Assembly: GCA_016926695.1 (NCBI GenBank)
Contig: JAFGOB010000031.1
Span: forward strand, 29,862-93,861
Source of the DNA: Dehalococcoidales bacterium
GTDB taxonomy: Bacteria > Chloroflexota > Dehalococcoidia > Dehalococcoidales > UBA3254
Length of the DNA stretch: 64,000 bases
Direction: 5' to 3'
Each line of letters starts with the position of its first letter. Position 1 is the first letter of the stretch. Positions 51,475-60,640 of this stretch are shown here, in pieces. Under the pieces are notes generated by a model. It was not told the DNA's origin. It worked only from the letters and a program-made list of their open reading frames with translations, and searched no databases. Both the position numbers and the translations under genes were made by a program.

Positions 51475-52463
51475 AGCGCAGATCTCCTCAAAGCAGCCTC
51501 CAGTATATTCCGGATTACCCGGTTGTACTCAATGCCGGTCAGGCCGGCCATGATGATAAGATCGCTGCTGCGGGGATTTAGCCCGGCCAGGGGGTTGATC
51601 TCCAGAAAATAGGGGACTCCGTCAGTTCCCAGCCTGAAGTCCACCCGCCCGAAATCGCGGCATCCCAGGACTTCGAATATTTTCAGACTGTTTTCTCTGA
51701 TTTTTATGAGAATGCCGTTATCCAGCCCGGCCGGGCACTCGTAGTCCACCAGGTTTTCATAGTCACGTTTGACTTCCAGGGAATAAACGAAGTTGACATC
51801 CTTTTTACGCGGCACAACCCGCATTATCCCCAGGATTTCTGGAGGGCTGTTGCCGGTTATCCCCACCGTCACCTCGTCCCCGGCTATAAACTCCTCTACC
51901 AGCACCGGCTGGCGGTACCGGGACAAAAGTGCGGTGACCAGTCTCTTCATTTCCTGCGGTTCTTTCACCAGCGAGTTGAGCCGTATTCCCTTGCTTGAAC
52001 CCTCCCAAACGGGCTTAACGAAGGCCGGATACGGCAGTGCTTCCCAGTCTATTGATTCGGTCCGTCCTGATGCTATGACACTCCACCGTGGAGTGGAGAT
52101 GCCTTCCATAGAAACAATTTTCTTGGTAAGGTGTTTATCCAGGCAGACAGCCAGGCACTGGGGATCAGATCCCGAATAGGGAATATCCAGCATCTCCAGG
52201 ACTGAAGGCGCCTGCGCTTCACGGCTGCGATAGGCGCCCCGTCCTTCGGAGATGTTGAAAACAAAGTCCACTTGCTGGGTGAGGAGATTCTTAACAAATT
52301 CTCTTCCTCCACCCAGTAGTACCACGGTATGACCTGCGGATTCAATAGCCCTTTTCAGGCCGTTGACCGTTTCCAGCGAGTCGTATTCCTCGAGCGCGTC
52401 TTCCGGTTGGTCCTTTTCGCTGCTGACGGCCTCTTTAAGGTCGTACGAGAGCCCTATCTTCAT
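51459..52463 (-). CDS. ATP-grasp ligase, D-Ala-D-Ala ligase-like (first)
   Basis: 334 aa from ATG 52463 (MKIGLSYDLKEAV), the start that matches this clade. FNISEGRGAYRSREAQAPSVLEMLDIPYSGSDPQCLAVCLDKHLTKK, PAFVKPVWEGSSKGIRL, VLVEEFIAGDEVTVGITG, and FGRVDFRLGTDGVPYFLEINPLAGLNP show the ATP-grasp core. It starts inside the 3' end of the kamA-like gene (29-base overlap), so translation is coupled. Paralogous to its neighbour. The pair beside an aminomutase suggests stepwise peptide bond formation. Confidence 0.87.
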   Translation of the reverse strand: MKIGLSYDLKEAVSSEKDQPEDALEEYDSLETVNGLKRAIESAGHTVVLLGGGREFVKNLLTQQVDFVFNISEGRGAYRSREAQAPSVLEMLDIPYSGSDPQCLAVCLDKHLTKKIVSMEGISTPRWSVIASGRTESIDWEALPYPAFVKPVWEGSSKGIRLNSLVKEPQEMKRLVTALLSRYRQPVLVEEFIAGDEVTVGITGNSPPEILGIMRVVPRKKDVNFVYSLEVKRDYENLVDYECPAGLDNGILIKIRENSLKIFEVLGCRDFGRVDFRLGTDGVPYFLEINPLAGLNPRSSDLIIMAGLTGIEYNRVIRNILEAALRRSALCSPK

Positions 52464-53742
52464 TAGCTGCTGCATCTTTCATCTGAGGCTCTATTTTTTC
52501 CGTCTGGACTTCAACTCCCGGATTACGGAAGGTAATTACACGACCCTGATAGTTCCTCAGTATCAATCTTTCTCTGGTGTGCGAAAGCACATAGTCGGGT
52601 TGAAGCGAGACCTTGCCGCCTCCTGACGGCAGGTCGATGGCAAAGGTAGGTACGGCCAGACCGGAGGTATGACCGCGCAGGCCTTCTATTATACTCAATC
52701 CCATCTCAACCGGCGTACGCAGATGTTCGGTCCCCTGGACCTCATCGCACTGGAACAGGTAATACGGACGTACCTTGGCTTTTAAAAGACTATGTGATAG
52801 TTTAAGTTGGGTCTCTACCGTATCGTTGATGCCCTTCAGCAGTACCGTCTGATTGTTCACCGGCACTCCTGCCTTCAGGATCATATCGCAGGCCCGGGCC
52901 GCTTCGGGAGTCACTTCGTTGGGGTGGTTGAAGTGCGTATTGAACCATATCGGCCCGTACTTCGAAAGCATGTCGCATAGCTCGCTGTCGATACGCTGAG
53001 GCAATACCACCGGAAAACGGGAACCGATGCGGATTATTTCCAGGTGTTCGATTTTTCTCAGTTTAGAGAGTACGCTTTCAAGCTTGTCTGTCGATAAAGT
53101 GAGTACATCACCGCCGGAAACAATGACATCCCTTACTTTCGGATTGTTGCGGATGTAGTTCAACATGGATTCGATTTCCTCTTCCCTGCGCACCCATCCG
53201 CCGTGCTGCCATTCCCTTTTCCTTGTACAATGGCGGCAGAACATGGGACAGATATCGGTCAGCACCATGAGCGCCCTGTCCGGGTAGCGGTGAACCAGTC
53301 CGGGGACCACCGAATCCCTTTTCTCCTCCAGCGGGTCCTCTTCACCCATATAAGCCTGGGTTATCTCTTCAAAACAGGGAATAGCCTGCTTTCTGATAGG
53401 GTCTTCAGGGTCTGCCGGATTTATTAAGGAAAGGTAGTACGGTGTGACTGAAAAGGGGTATTTAGTAATAACCAGTTCGATCTGTGCCAATTCCTTGGCT
53501 GAAAGGGGGATGTATCTGGCCAGTTCCTCGATCGTGGTAATACGGTGTCTGAACTGCCATTTCCAATCGTTCCAATCCTTGTCTGGGACATGTTGAAAGA
53601 ATCTGTTTTTTATCTTCTGTACCTGTATACTGGGGGGTTCCTCCTCTTCTTCTACCCCTGGGGTATTCTGGCATAAGGTGGGTTCTCCTTCTGCCTGGAC
53701 CAAAGCCTTGGCTTTGAGCGGGGTTGATGATGACGCTGTCAC
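52435..53742 (-). CDS. kamA: KamA-family radical SAM aminomutase, lysine-type
   Basis: Radical SAM/PLP enzyme, 435 aa, moving an alpha-amino group to C3. The [4Fe-4S] triad is C165-x3-C169-x2-C172 in ICPMFCRHCTRKR. The PLP lysine is K377 in DLPSGGGK. D333 and D370 are 37 residues apart, as are the two aspartates (D293, D330) that bind the lysine side chain in clostridial lysine 2,3-aminomutase, and they sit in the same motif context. This favours L-lysine over glutamate as substrate. GTG start with GGAG five bases upstream. It leads the operon with two ATP-grasp ligases and a GNAT. Confidence 0.9.
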   Translation of the reverse strand: MTASSSTPLKAKALVQAEGEPTLCQNTPGVEEEEEPPSIQVQKIKNRFFQHVPDKDWNDWKWQFRHRITTIEELARYIPLSAKELAQIELVITKYPFSVTPYYLSLINPADPEDPIRKQAIPCFEEITQAYMGEEDPLEEKRDSVVPGLVHRYPDRALMVLTDICPMFCRHCTRKREWQHGGWVRREEEIESMLNYIRNNPKVRDVIVSGGDVLTLSTDKLESVLSKLRKIEHLEIIRIGSRFPVVLPQRIDSELCDMLSKYGPIWFNTHFNHPNEVTPEAARACDMILKAGVPVNNQTVLLKGINDTVETQLKLSHSLLKAKVRPYYLFQCDEVQGTEHLRTPVEMGLSIIEGLRGHTSGLAVPTFAIDLPSGGGKVSLQPDYVLSHTRERLILRNYQGRVITFRNPGVEVQTEKIEPQMKDAAANEDRALVRP

Positions 53743-53975
53743 TTTATCTCCTCTTTAAAATTTTTCTTACACGTGCGTACTTATTGAGCGCATCGGTATT
53801 TACTATCTTGATTAATTTAATATCACGGATTACCTGGAAAGTCAAGGTTTTTTCGCCTTGTTTTTCAAGGCTGTTTTAAGCCCGCGCAGGGCGGGGTTTT
53901 TATGTCCTGCCGGAAGGTATTACCGGGGGTTTTTTAATATTATCGGGACTGCCGTGGATTTTTCAGGAATAAAGA

Positions 53976-55223
53976 CTATGCTCCCTGCTCCTGAATAAGT
54001 CTCCGGCCGTGCTCGAATAGCTCCCCGGCCCTGTCAGCCGGGTACCTGGAATCCAGGTAGGCCTTGAGCGCTTCCTCCGGGGTTATGCCTTCCAGCGCTC
54101 CTCTGGTCAGCCGCAGGCGGTTTTCCCTCTGTACGTCCCGGGTTATGTTCAGGTAGTATGCTTCCCCGGCAGCGCTGCGGATCTCACTCTCCCTCAGCTT
54201 GCTGGCTGAAGTTCTGGAAAGAGAGACATTGATCCTTACAATTGCGTTCCTGATGGAGTCGCGGCTGGCTTCAACCGTTCTCAGCACCACGGCCGTGGGG
54301 TCCGGATCGTCAGGCTCAACTGTCACCGCCAGTGAGAAAAAGCGCCGGGCGCCGATAGAGTGAAAATCGTAACTCACCTTACGCAAGCCGTCAGCCGCCC
54401 CTTTTTCGATGTTTACCAGGTAAAACCCCTTTTCGTCATCGGGATTGACCGCCTCGTCACCGAAGTCCAGCCTCTCAAGGCTGCCGCTGTAGACCACGGG
54501 CGGTGATTCACTCAATACCTGTCTTTTATGAATATGACCGAGGGCTACGTAATCGAATGCTGGATTTGTCACGCTGCTGAGCAGCAGCATATGCTCCTGC
54601 CCGATAGACATGGACTTTTCCGAGCCGGTGCGGGCGTTCATCACCCAGACGTGGGCTGCCAGTACAGCCGGCAGGGCCGGGTCAAGCCTGGATACCATAT
54701 CCATGACAATGCCGGTCAGGGCCTGCTGTAACTTTTCATTGATCTGGTTGAAGTCCAGGTTGCGATCGCCGGCCTCTTTGCTGAGCAGGGCGCTGCGCCG
54801 CACCCAGGGCAGGGCTGCTACCTGTAAGGTCCCGCTGCGAGTCTGCACATTGTATATTCCCGGACGGCTTGCCAGGTAGACACCCGATACGGACAGGGTA
54901 TCGAAGATCTCGGTGGCGGTGGCGCGTCCCAGGGCGTTGGGCAGATCATGGTTCCCTATCAGCAGAAAAAGCGGTATACCCTCTGCCGAAAGCCGCTTGA
55001 TGCGTTTGGCGAATTCCCTCTGCTGGGTCTGGCTGGGTTCCCGGCTTTTATAGGCATCGCCGCAGAAGAGCACCAGGTCCACCCGTTCCTCAATAGCGTA
55101 GTCAACCAGCCGGTCAAGAGCGCCCAAAAAGTCTTCCAGCCGGGAAGGAAGACCTGTCTCCGGGTTGATGTGCCCGTATGTCTCAACTCCAAGATGGAGA
55201 TCCGCAAAATGGATGATTTTCAA
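53976..55223 (-). CDS. sbcD: SbcD/Mre11-type DNA exonuclease
   Basis: Calcineurin-like metallonuclease, 415 aa. Metal motifs: FADLHLG, LFCGDAYKSREPS, LIGNHDLPNALG, VLAAHVWV, and ALGHIHKRQ. A C-terminal domain of about 130 aa follows. SbcC is not adjacent. It is last of the glyS - selenoprotein - sbcD group, 22 bases after the preceding stop. It ends in a spacer with GC-rich hairpins (53858-53905). Confidence 0.92.
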   Translation of the reverse strand: MKIIHFADLHLGVETYGHINPETGLPSRLEDFLGALDRLVDYAIEERVDLVLFCGDAYKSREPSQTQQREFAKRIKRLSAEGIPLFLLIGNHDLPNALGRATATEIFDTLSVSGVYLASRPGIYNVQTRSGTLQVAALPWVRRSALLSKEAGDRNLDFNQINEKLQQALTGIVMDMVSRLDPALPAVLAAHVWVMNARTGSEKSMSIGQEHMLLLSSVTNPAFDYVALGHIHKRQVLSESPPVVYSGSLERLDFGDEAVNPDDEKGFYLVNIEKGAADGLRKVSYDFHSIGARRFFSLAVTVEPDDPDPTAVVLRTVEASRDSIRNAIVRINVSLSRTSASKLRESEIRSAAGEAYYLNITRDVQRENRLRLTRGALEGITPEEALKAYLDSRYPADRAGELFEHGRRLIQEQGA

Positions 55224-55245
55224 TAGAAAACCCCTTGTATAGTCC

Positions 55246-55977
55246 TTATTTTGAAGCCGCTTCCAGGTAGGCCAGTACCAGGGGATGAGGGTTTTCCGCG
55301 GTGGAAGACACCTGGGGCAAAAATCCGGTAGCGATATAGTACCGGTGGCCGGGCAGCTCCACGATCCTGGCGCCGCCGGTCTCGCTTATGCCGCTTACCT
55401 TCAGTCCCGCCGTCTCCAGCTGTTCCCTGTACAGGGTATTCAACTCATAGTTGCAGTTGAAAGACTCCTCGATCTCCGTTTTTTGATAGATGCGGTGGGC
55501 CAGCGTTCCGGTAGATACCTTGATATTCAGTTTTCCCCATAATCGGGTGGTACCCTCAGGCCTGCTGTCCACCTGGCATGATGCCAGGATAAACAGGGGA
55601 ATGGCCGTATCCGGGTCTTCTTCCATGTGTCCCGCTTCGCTCAGACCTGCGACATTCCTGGCGTACTCTAACAGAGTATGTTGAAATCCCCCTCAGGTAG
55701 CGATAAAGGGTCGTCCCGATTCTCTGGCTGTACGGATGCCCCGTATAGCCCCGCTCATACTCCTGTAAGGGGAGCCGGGAGAGGCCCAGAAACAGTCCGC
55801 CTGCTTCAACTCACTATCTCCTTCTCCTGTTAAAAAGGAGGTAGTTGGAGTCCAGCGAATACTGGTCTCCAGCGAAAGCCTGGCGGCGGCGTGGCTAATT
55901 GCATCCATCGTCGCAAGATGTGACGATCGGCGGGGTTCATAATCACCTATAATCCCGATATCAACTTTTTTCTTCAT
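55246..55977 (-). CDS. CTP-synthase amidotransferase-like selenoprotein (UGA = Sec)
   Basis: 243-aa protein if TGA 55693-55695 is read as Sec95. The frame is otherwise continuous: both halves share one frame, 351 bases apart. Homologous to the glutaminase domain of CTP synthase: [95 protein letters not shown]. Sec replaces the nucleophile Cys. The catalytic FHPE reads FLPQ, so His and Glu are lost. A hairpin 19 bases after UGA has a UGUUA loop, and tRNA-Sec is at 48.6 kb. It overlaps glyS by 17 bases and precedes sbcD. I recall that similarly named seleno-families exist; no function known. Confidence 0.9.
55664..55695 (-). promoter_or_regulatory. UGA codon and candidate bacterial SECIS hairpin
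   Basis: After UGA (55693-55695) and 14 bases, stem TACTC (55674-55678) / GAGTA (55664-55668) closes the loop TGTTA. UGA-to-loop distance is 19 bases, and a G is the second loop base. Both agree with published bacterial SECIS rules. Confidence 0.65.
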
Positions 55978-57337
55978 CCTTTGCTCCGGCTCTCCAGACG
56001 CGGGCTCCTTCGGCTATGGGTTCACCGGCGATCTTGGCTGCCAGTGTACTCTTGACCTCCGCGATGGGGATGCGTATCTGGGTCATGCTGTCACGTTCGC
56101 GGACGGTCACCTGTTGATCCTCGATCGACTGGAAATCTATGGTAATACAGAACGGTGTACCGATTTCATCCTGCCTGCGGTAGCGGCGGCCGATGCTCTG
56201 GGTATCGTCATACTGCATTACCCAGTCGGCCCGCAGGTTGTTGAATACCTTTCGGGCCAGGCTGGCCACGGGTTCCTTTTTACTCAGCGGCAGCACGGCG
56301 GCCTTGACCGGAGCTATGCGCGGGTGCAGCCTCAGTATGACCCTGGGTTCCCCGTCGGCAATATCCTCGTCGTAGGCGTCACAGAGGAAGGCCAGCACTC
56401 CCCGGTCAACACCGGCGGAGGGCTCTATCACATAGGGCAGGTAGTGCTCCTTATTTTCCTCGTCATTGTACTGTAAATTCTTGCCGCTATAATTGGAATG
56501 CTGCGTTAAATCATAATCGCCCCGGCTGGCTATGCCCTCCAATTCAGACCAGCCCATGGGAAACCGGAAGTTGATATCGAAACACCCCAGGGCATAGTGT
56601 GCCAGCTCTTCTCTGGTATGCTGGCGGAACTTGAGATGTTCCTTGCGCATGCCCAGCTTCTGGTACCAGTTGATGCGCTCGTTGATCCAGTACTCAAACC
56701 ACTGGTCCTGGGTCCCCGGCTTGACGAAGTATTCTATCTCCATCTGCTCAAACTCGCGGTCGCGAAAGATGAAGTTGCCGGTGGTAATCTCGTTGCGAAA
56801 GGACTTTCCGATCTGGGCGATACCGAAGGGCAGTTTCTTGCGCATCGAGGTGACCACATTCTGAAAGTTCACGAACATGCCCTGGGCGGTCTCAGGACGC
56901 AGGTAGACCGTTGAGGTGGAGTCCTCAGCCGGCCCCATGAAGGTCTTGAACATCAGGTTGAACTGCTTGGGGTCGGTCAGTTCACCGCCGCATGACGGGC
57001 AGACTTGTTTTTCCAGTTCGTCCGCCCTCCACCTTTTCTGGCAGGACTTGCATTCCACCAGGGGATCGGAGAAATTCTTGATGTGCCCGCTGGCTACCCA
57101 GACCTGCGGGTGCATTAATATACTGGTATCCAGACCAACCATATCGTCCCGGCTCTGCACCATATCCTTCCACCAGGCTTCTTTAATATTGCGCTTGAGC
57201 TCGATGCCCAGCGGCCCGTAGTCCCAGCAGCTTGACAGCCCGCCGTAAATCTCGCTGCTGGGAAAAATAAAGCCGCGGCGGCGGCAAAGGGACACGATTT
57301 TTTCCATCGTCACTATATTGATAGTATCCTCAGTCAC
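55961..57337 (-). CDS. glyS: Glycyl-tRNA synthetase, dimeric type
   Basis: Single-chain (alpha2) class II synthetase, 458 aa. Motifs: [25 protein letters not shown], zinc-site cysteines [53 protein letters not shown], and motif 3 [17 protein letters not shown]. The frame extends 34 codons upstream, but GTG 57337 with SD GGAGG (57346-57350, eight bases) gives the proper N-terminus. The stop overlaps the selenoprotein start. Confidence 0.95.
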   Translation of the reverse strand: MTEDTINIVTMEKIVSLCRRRGFIFPSSEIYGGLSSCWDYGPLGIELKRNIKEAWWKDMVQSRDDMVGLDTSILMHPQVWVASGHIKNFSDPLVECKSCQKRWRADELEKQVCPSCGGELTDPKQFNLMFKTFMGPAEDSTSTVYLRPETAQGMFVNFQNVVTSMRKKLPFGIAQIGKSFRNEITTGNFIFRDREFEQMEIEYFVKPGTQDQWFEYWINERINWYQKLGMRKEHLKFRQHTREELAHYALGCFDINFRFPMGWSELEGIASRGDYDLTQHSNYSGKNLQYNDEENKEHYLPYVIEPSAGVDRGVLAFLCDAYDEDIADGEPRVILRLHPRIAPVKAAVLPLSKKEPVASLARKVFNNLRADWVMQYDDTQSIGRRYRRQDEIGTPFCITIDFQSIEDQQVTVRERDSMTQIRIPIAEVKSTLAAKIAGEPIAEGARVWRAGAKDEEKS

Positions 57338-57654
57338 GAAATAAGCCTCCTGCTCCATCAATCCCTGGAAACATTTTATTCTTTTGAGCTTGAATATCCG
57401 GCTATTTGCGTTCTGTGAAATTCCGCAGCCCTGCTTCACTCTGTATCATCCCGGGATGGAAAATTCCGTCTACGGGGGCCGGGACCGCTCTGCCGGAGTA
57501 CTGATCATTTATTACACTAATAAAGAATTGTAGCCGATATTGAGAGGGTATTGCAAAGTATGATATCACGGCGTAAAATATTGTTCTTGTGCTCCCCCGT
57601 TTCATCACCATTCCCTGCACATCCCGGATAATAACGAATATATGAGGTGGTATA
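57338..57654. promoter_or_regulatory. Divergent glyS / acetyltransferase spacer
   Basis: About 315 bases with both promoters. I looked for a glycine T-box (a TGGNACCGCG element) upstream of glyS and found none. Nothing else is recognisable. Confidence 0.4.
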
Positions 57655-58203
57655 ATGAGGATAACCAGTCTGAATCCGGAAGAGACGCACATCATCCGTC
57701 AGGCGGCGGCGCTGCTGGTCGAAGGATTCAAGGATACAGGCTCTGATTCCTGGCCCGACCTGGAGGCAGGTCTCAAGGAGGTCCAGGCATGCATGCAGGA
57801 AAACCGTATCAGCCTGGCGGTTGTTGATGACAGCGATGCCGTCCTGGGCTGGATAGGTGGTATCCGCCAGTACAACGGTCATGCCTGGGAGCTTCATCCT
57901 CTGGTGGTAAAGCCGGAATTTCAGCGCAAGGGGATCGGTAGCGTCCTGGTGGCAGCTCTGGAAGCCATCGTTCAGGAAAAGGGAGGCACCACCATTTTCC
58001 TGGGGACGGATGATGAGAATTACCGCACTTCCCTGGCCGGCAGGGACCTTTATCAGGATGTGCTGGGAAACCTGGCCGCAATCAAAAATGTGGGCAATCA
58101 CCCCTTCGAGTTCTACCTGAAGGCCGGATTCAGCCTGGTGGGGGTTATTCCGGATGCCAACGGCCCGGGAAAGCCGGATATCCTTATGGCCAAAAGGGTA
58201 TAA
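57655..58203 (+). CDS. GNAT acetyltransferase, AAC(6')-like
   Basis: 182 aa GNAT resembling aminoglycoside 6'-N-acetyltransferase type proteins: VGWI-like LGWIGGIRQYNGHAWELHPLVVKPEFQRKGIGSVLVAALE, then LGTDDENYRTSLAGRDLYQDVLGNLAAIKN and HPFEFYLKAGFSLVGVIPDANG. Whether it acts on aminoglycosides cannot be told. Stand-alone gene with a GAGGTGG-type SD. Confidence 0.82.
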   Translation: MRITSLNPEETHIIRQAAALLVEGFKDTGSDSWPDLEAGLKEVQACMQENRISLAVVDDSDAVLGWIGGIRQYNGHAWELHPLVVKPEFQRKGIGSVLVAALEAIVQEKGGTTIFLGTDDENYRTSLAGRDLYQDVLGNLAAIKNVGNHPFEFYLKAGFSLVGVIPDANGPGKPDILMAKRV

Positions 58204-58623
58204 ACCTTGACATTAGTGCAAAAAGGTCGATTAATCTGTTTATTGCCTTCTGTAGGTGTCATGCTGGATACCGACGCTTCCTTATCTCCCGTCGGTCAGC
58301 ATCCTCAGGGTGGGGTGGATTTTGATTTTTATACCTTTTTGCACTTGAGCTAACCTTGCCCTTTTGAGCCTGGGAGGCAATACTCCCCCTTAAAACTTGA
58401 AATATAAACATTCATTGTGATAATCTGAATCCGGTTATCAGGGAAAAAAGTTAATCAGAGTATCAGAGATTTTATGTTCAATTCAAGGAAAACTAATGCG
58501 GTCATATCCCGCGTGGGATAAATTTCATCCTTCCTCAGGGTGAACTCACGTGGGTCTCAGAGCGGGCCCGTCCTCTGAAGAGTCCTCCTTACTACAGTCC
58601 GTACTGCGGAAAGGAGGTACATT
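58204..58623. other. Gene-free spacer with inverted-repeat element
   Basis: 420 bases. The first third is the 131-bp inverted-repeat element (58215-58345). The remainder has AT-rich sequence and a GAGTCC-type hairpin region near 58580 upstream of the XRE gene, whose SD AAAGGAGG sits at about 58610. Confidence 0.5.
58215..58345. mobile_element. 131-bp element with 13-bp perfect terminal repeats
   Basis: AGTGCAAAAAGGT (58215-58227) and its perfect reverse complement ACCTTTTTGCACT (58333-58345) bound a non-coding interior. No transposase. Fits a MITE. Ends unlike the TAGTGTAG family at 31 and 38.7 kb. Confidence 0.5.
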
Positions 58624-58920
58624 ATGACTTATATCCGGCAAGAAACCCGGAACCTGTGCGATTTCGGCAGGAAGTTGATCGTCTATCGTGAAAGTGCAGG
58701 AATGAGCCGGAATGTTCTGGCAGGCAGCGCGAATGTCTCTCCGGAACACATCTGGCGTTTAGAGAATAGTTTTCGAGGTTGTTCCCGCGATCTGGCCATC
58801 ATTATCGGCCGGGTCCTGAACCTGAAAATAGAACAGATAAACGAGCTTTTAATACTGGCAGGGCATCGCCCTATGAGAAAGAAAGGCGGATTCTCAGAGA
58901 ACAGGCTGGAAAATAGATAA
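58624..58920 (+). CDS. XRE/Cro-type HTH regulator
   Basis: 98 aa. HTH segment CDFGRKLIVYRESAGMSRNVLAGSANVSPEHIWRLENSFRGCSRDLAIIIGRVLNL matches the XRE family, with the recognition helix at about residues 42-52. The C-terminal tail is short and basic. Probably a small autonomous repressor. It is followed by a strong palindromic terminator. Confidence 0.78.
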   Translation: MTYIRQETRNLCDFGRKLIVYRESAGMSRNVLAGSANVSPEHIWRLENSFRGCSRDLAIIIGRVLNLKIEQINELLILAGHRPMRKKGGFSENRLENR

Positions 58921-58944
58921 AATAGAATAATATCGTTTTTCGTA

Positions 58945-58974
58945 AAAGGATAGGCCCGCGCGGGCCTATCCTTT
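58945..58974. terminator. Perfect palindromic terminator
   Basis: A 30-bp perfect palindrome (arms AAAGGATAGGCCCGC), then TTTAAATTTT. It serves the XRE gene, and perhaps the convergent inositol phosphate synthase. Confidence 0.8.
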
Positions 58975-59091
58975 AAATTTTGTGTACCATCCTTTACCGG
59001 CAACCGGTGTTACCATTATCGTTGATTTCTCCCCGGCCTGACCCGCGGACGTCTGCCATCGAACCACACTCTGGGGATCGACCGGTAAATA

Positions 59092-60612
59092 CTATCCGTC
59101 CCGGTAGTACTCCATTCCCAGGTGTGTGATCTGTTCCGCTCCCATCAGCCACCTGAGCGTGTTCTTGAGCTTGGTCTGTTGAATAAAAAGGTCGTGCTCA
59201 GGGTATACCGGGGCGGCATGTTGAGGGCTCTTGAAGTAAAAAGACAGCCACTCCTGGATTCCGCCCAGCCCCGCCCGCCTGGCCAGGTCCATGAAGAGGA
59301 CGATGTCCAGCACCAGGGGGGCGGCCAGCGTAGAGTCGGAGCACAGGAAATTGATTTTTATCTGCATACGCCGGCCCAGCCAGCCGAAGATGTCTATATT
59401 GTCCCATCCTTCCTTGTTATCCCCGCGGGGCGGATAGTACTCGATGCGGACCTTGTGATAGGCGTTTTTATAAAGGTCCGGGTACATCTCAGGCTGTAAA
59501 ATGTATTCCAGTACACCCAGCTTGGACTCCTCTTTGGTCCTGAAATTATCGGGCTCATCCAGCACCTCGCCGTCCCTGTTGCCCAGGATATTGGTCGAGA
59601 ACCAGCCGTCGATGCCCAGCATGCGGGCTTTCAGCATGGGGGCGATTACCGTTTTCACCAGCGTCTGGCCGGATTTCAGGTCCTTCCCGCAGACCGGTAT
59701 ATTTTCATCCCTGGCCAGCTTCTCCAGTACAGGTATATCCACGGTGAGATTTGGCGCTCCGTTGGCGAAAGGGACTCCCTCCAGCAGGGCTGCATAGGCA
59801 TAAATCATTGAGGGGGCGATCCTCTCGTCGTTTTGCTCCAGGCCCTTGATAAACTTTTTTAAGTCCCGGTGTACACTCGATTCTTTAACGAATTTTTCGG
59901 TAGAGGCGCACCATACCATTACCAGCCGGTCGCATTTTTTATCAGCCTTAAAGCGGCGAATATCGCCGCGAACAGCCTCGACGTATTCCAGCTTTGTCTT
60001 TACCGGCTTCACATTGGTTCCCTTGATGCGCTTACAGTAGCTGCTGTCGAACACCGCCGGCATAGGAACGATGGATTTCAGATAGTCCGCGATGGGCTCA
60101 ATATGCTGCTCACGGTCAAGCACGCCGCACTTGACTGCGGCCTCATAGGCATTGTCCGGAATGGGGTCCCAGGCCCCGAATACCATCTGGTCTGGCTCCG
60201 CCAGCGGGATAAAGTCCTTTATCAGCGGGGTCCTTTTTTCCGTACGCTTTCCCAGCCGGATGGTTGCCATCTGCGTGACCGAGCCGAAAGGCTTTCCCGT
60301 ACCCCGTTTAAGGTGCTCGACGCCTGCGATGAAGGTCGAGCTTACCGCTCCCAGTCCCACGATCAAAACGCCGAGCCGTCCTCCCGCCGGCTCGATTGAC
60401 GGTGTCTCGTTCGTGACAAATTCCCCGGGTTCGAGGTTGATTCCCTTCTCGCGGGCCAGTTTCAGCAGCGGTTTGTGCCACTGCGCCGGGATTCTCCCGG
60501 TCTTGACCCAGTGCTGGACCGTGCTCTGCCGCCTGCCCAGCAGACCGGCCAGTGCGGACTGTCCGCCGAAACGGTTTATAATTTGCTCTGTTGAAGTCTT
60601 TTTGCTATTCAT
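59092..60612 (-). CDS. ino1: HTH-fused myo-inositol-1-phosphate synthase-like protein
   Basis: About 506 aa. Residues 1-60 (TEQIINRFGGQSALAGLLGRRQSTVQHWVKTGRIPAQWHKPLL) form a Cro/YdaS-like helix-turn-helix. The rest is inositol-3-phosphate synthase: Rossmann GVLIVGLGAVSSTFIAGVEHL, VPFANGAPNL, PVCGKDLKSGQTLVKT (active-site Lys region), and ILGNRDGEVL. The fusion of a DNA-binding head to a metabolic enzyme is unusual. A palindrome TAACGA-N5-TCGTTA lies directly upstream. Start taken at ATG 60612; ATGs at 60621 and 60657 are alternatives. The product, inositol phosphate, would feed phosphatidylinositol or inositol solutes. Confidence 0.85.
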   Translation of the reverse strand: MNSKKTSTEQIINRFGGQSALAGLLGRRQSTVQHWVKTGRIPAQWHKPLLKLAREKGINLEPGEFVTNETPSIEPAGGRLGVLIVGLGAVSSTFIAGVEHLKRGTGKPFGSVTQMATIRLGKRTEKRTPLIKDFIPLAEPDQMVFGAWDPIPDNAYEAAVKCGVLDREQHIEPIADYLKSIVPMPAVFDSSYCKRIKGTNVKPVKTKLEYVEAVRGDIRRFKADKKCDRLVMVWCASTEKFVKESSVHRDLKKFIKGLEQNDERIAPSMIYAYAALLEGVPFANGAPNLTVDIPVLEKLARDENIPVCGKDLKSGQTLVKTVIAPMLKARMLGIDGWFSTNILGNRDGEVLDEPDNFRTKEESKLGVLEYILQPEMYPDLYKNAYHKVRIEYYPPRGDNKEGWDNIDIFGWLGRRMQIKINFLCSDSTLAAPLVLDIVLFMDLARRAGLGGIQEWLSFYFKSPQHAAPVYPEHDLFIQQTKLKNTLRWLMGAEQITHLGMEYYRDG

Positions 60613-60623
60613 AACCTGCATGA

Positions 60624-60640
60624 TAACGAAAAAATCGTTA
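60624..60640. promoter_or_regulatory. Palindrome at the start of the HTH-ino1 gene
   Basis: TAACGA-AAAAA-TCGTTA is a perfect inverted repeat 12 bases before ATG 60612. It is a candidate operator for the N-terminal HTH domain of the gene product. Confidence 0.5.

Noticed and set aside
50473..52463. Peptidoglycan D-Ala-D-Ala ligases
   Set aside because: Two divergent tandem copies inside an aminomutase operon, with no other cell-wall genes nearby; role in peptidoglycan not supported.
57338..57654. T-box riboswitch upstream of glyS
   Set aside because: No TGGNACCGCG antiterminator element or matching specifier stem found.
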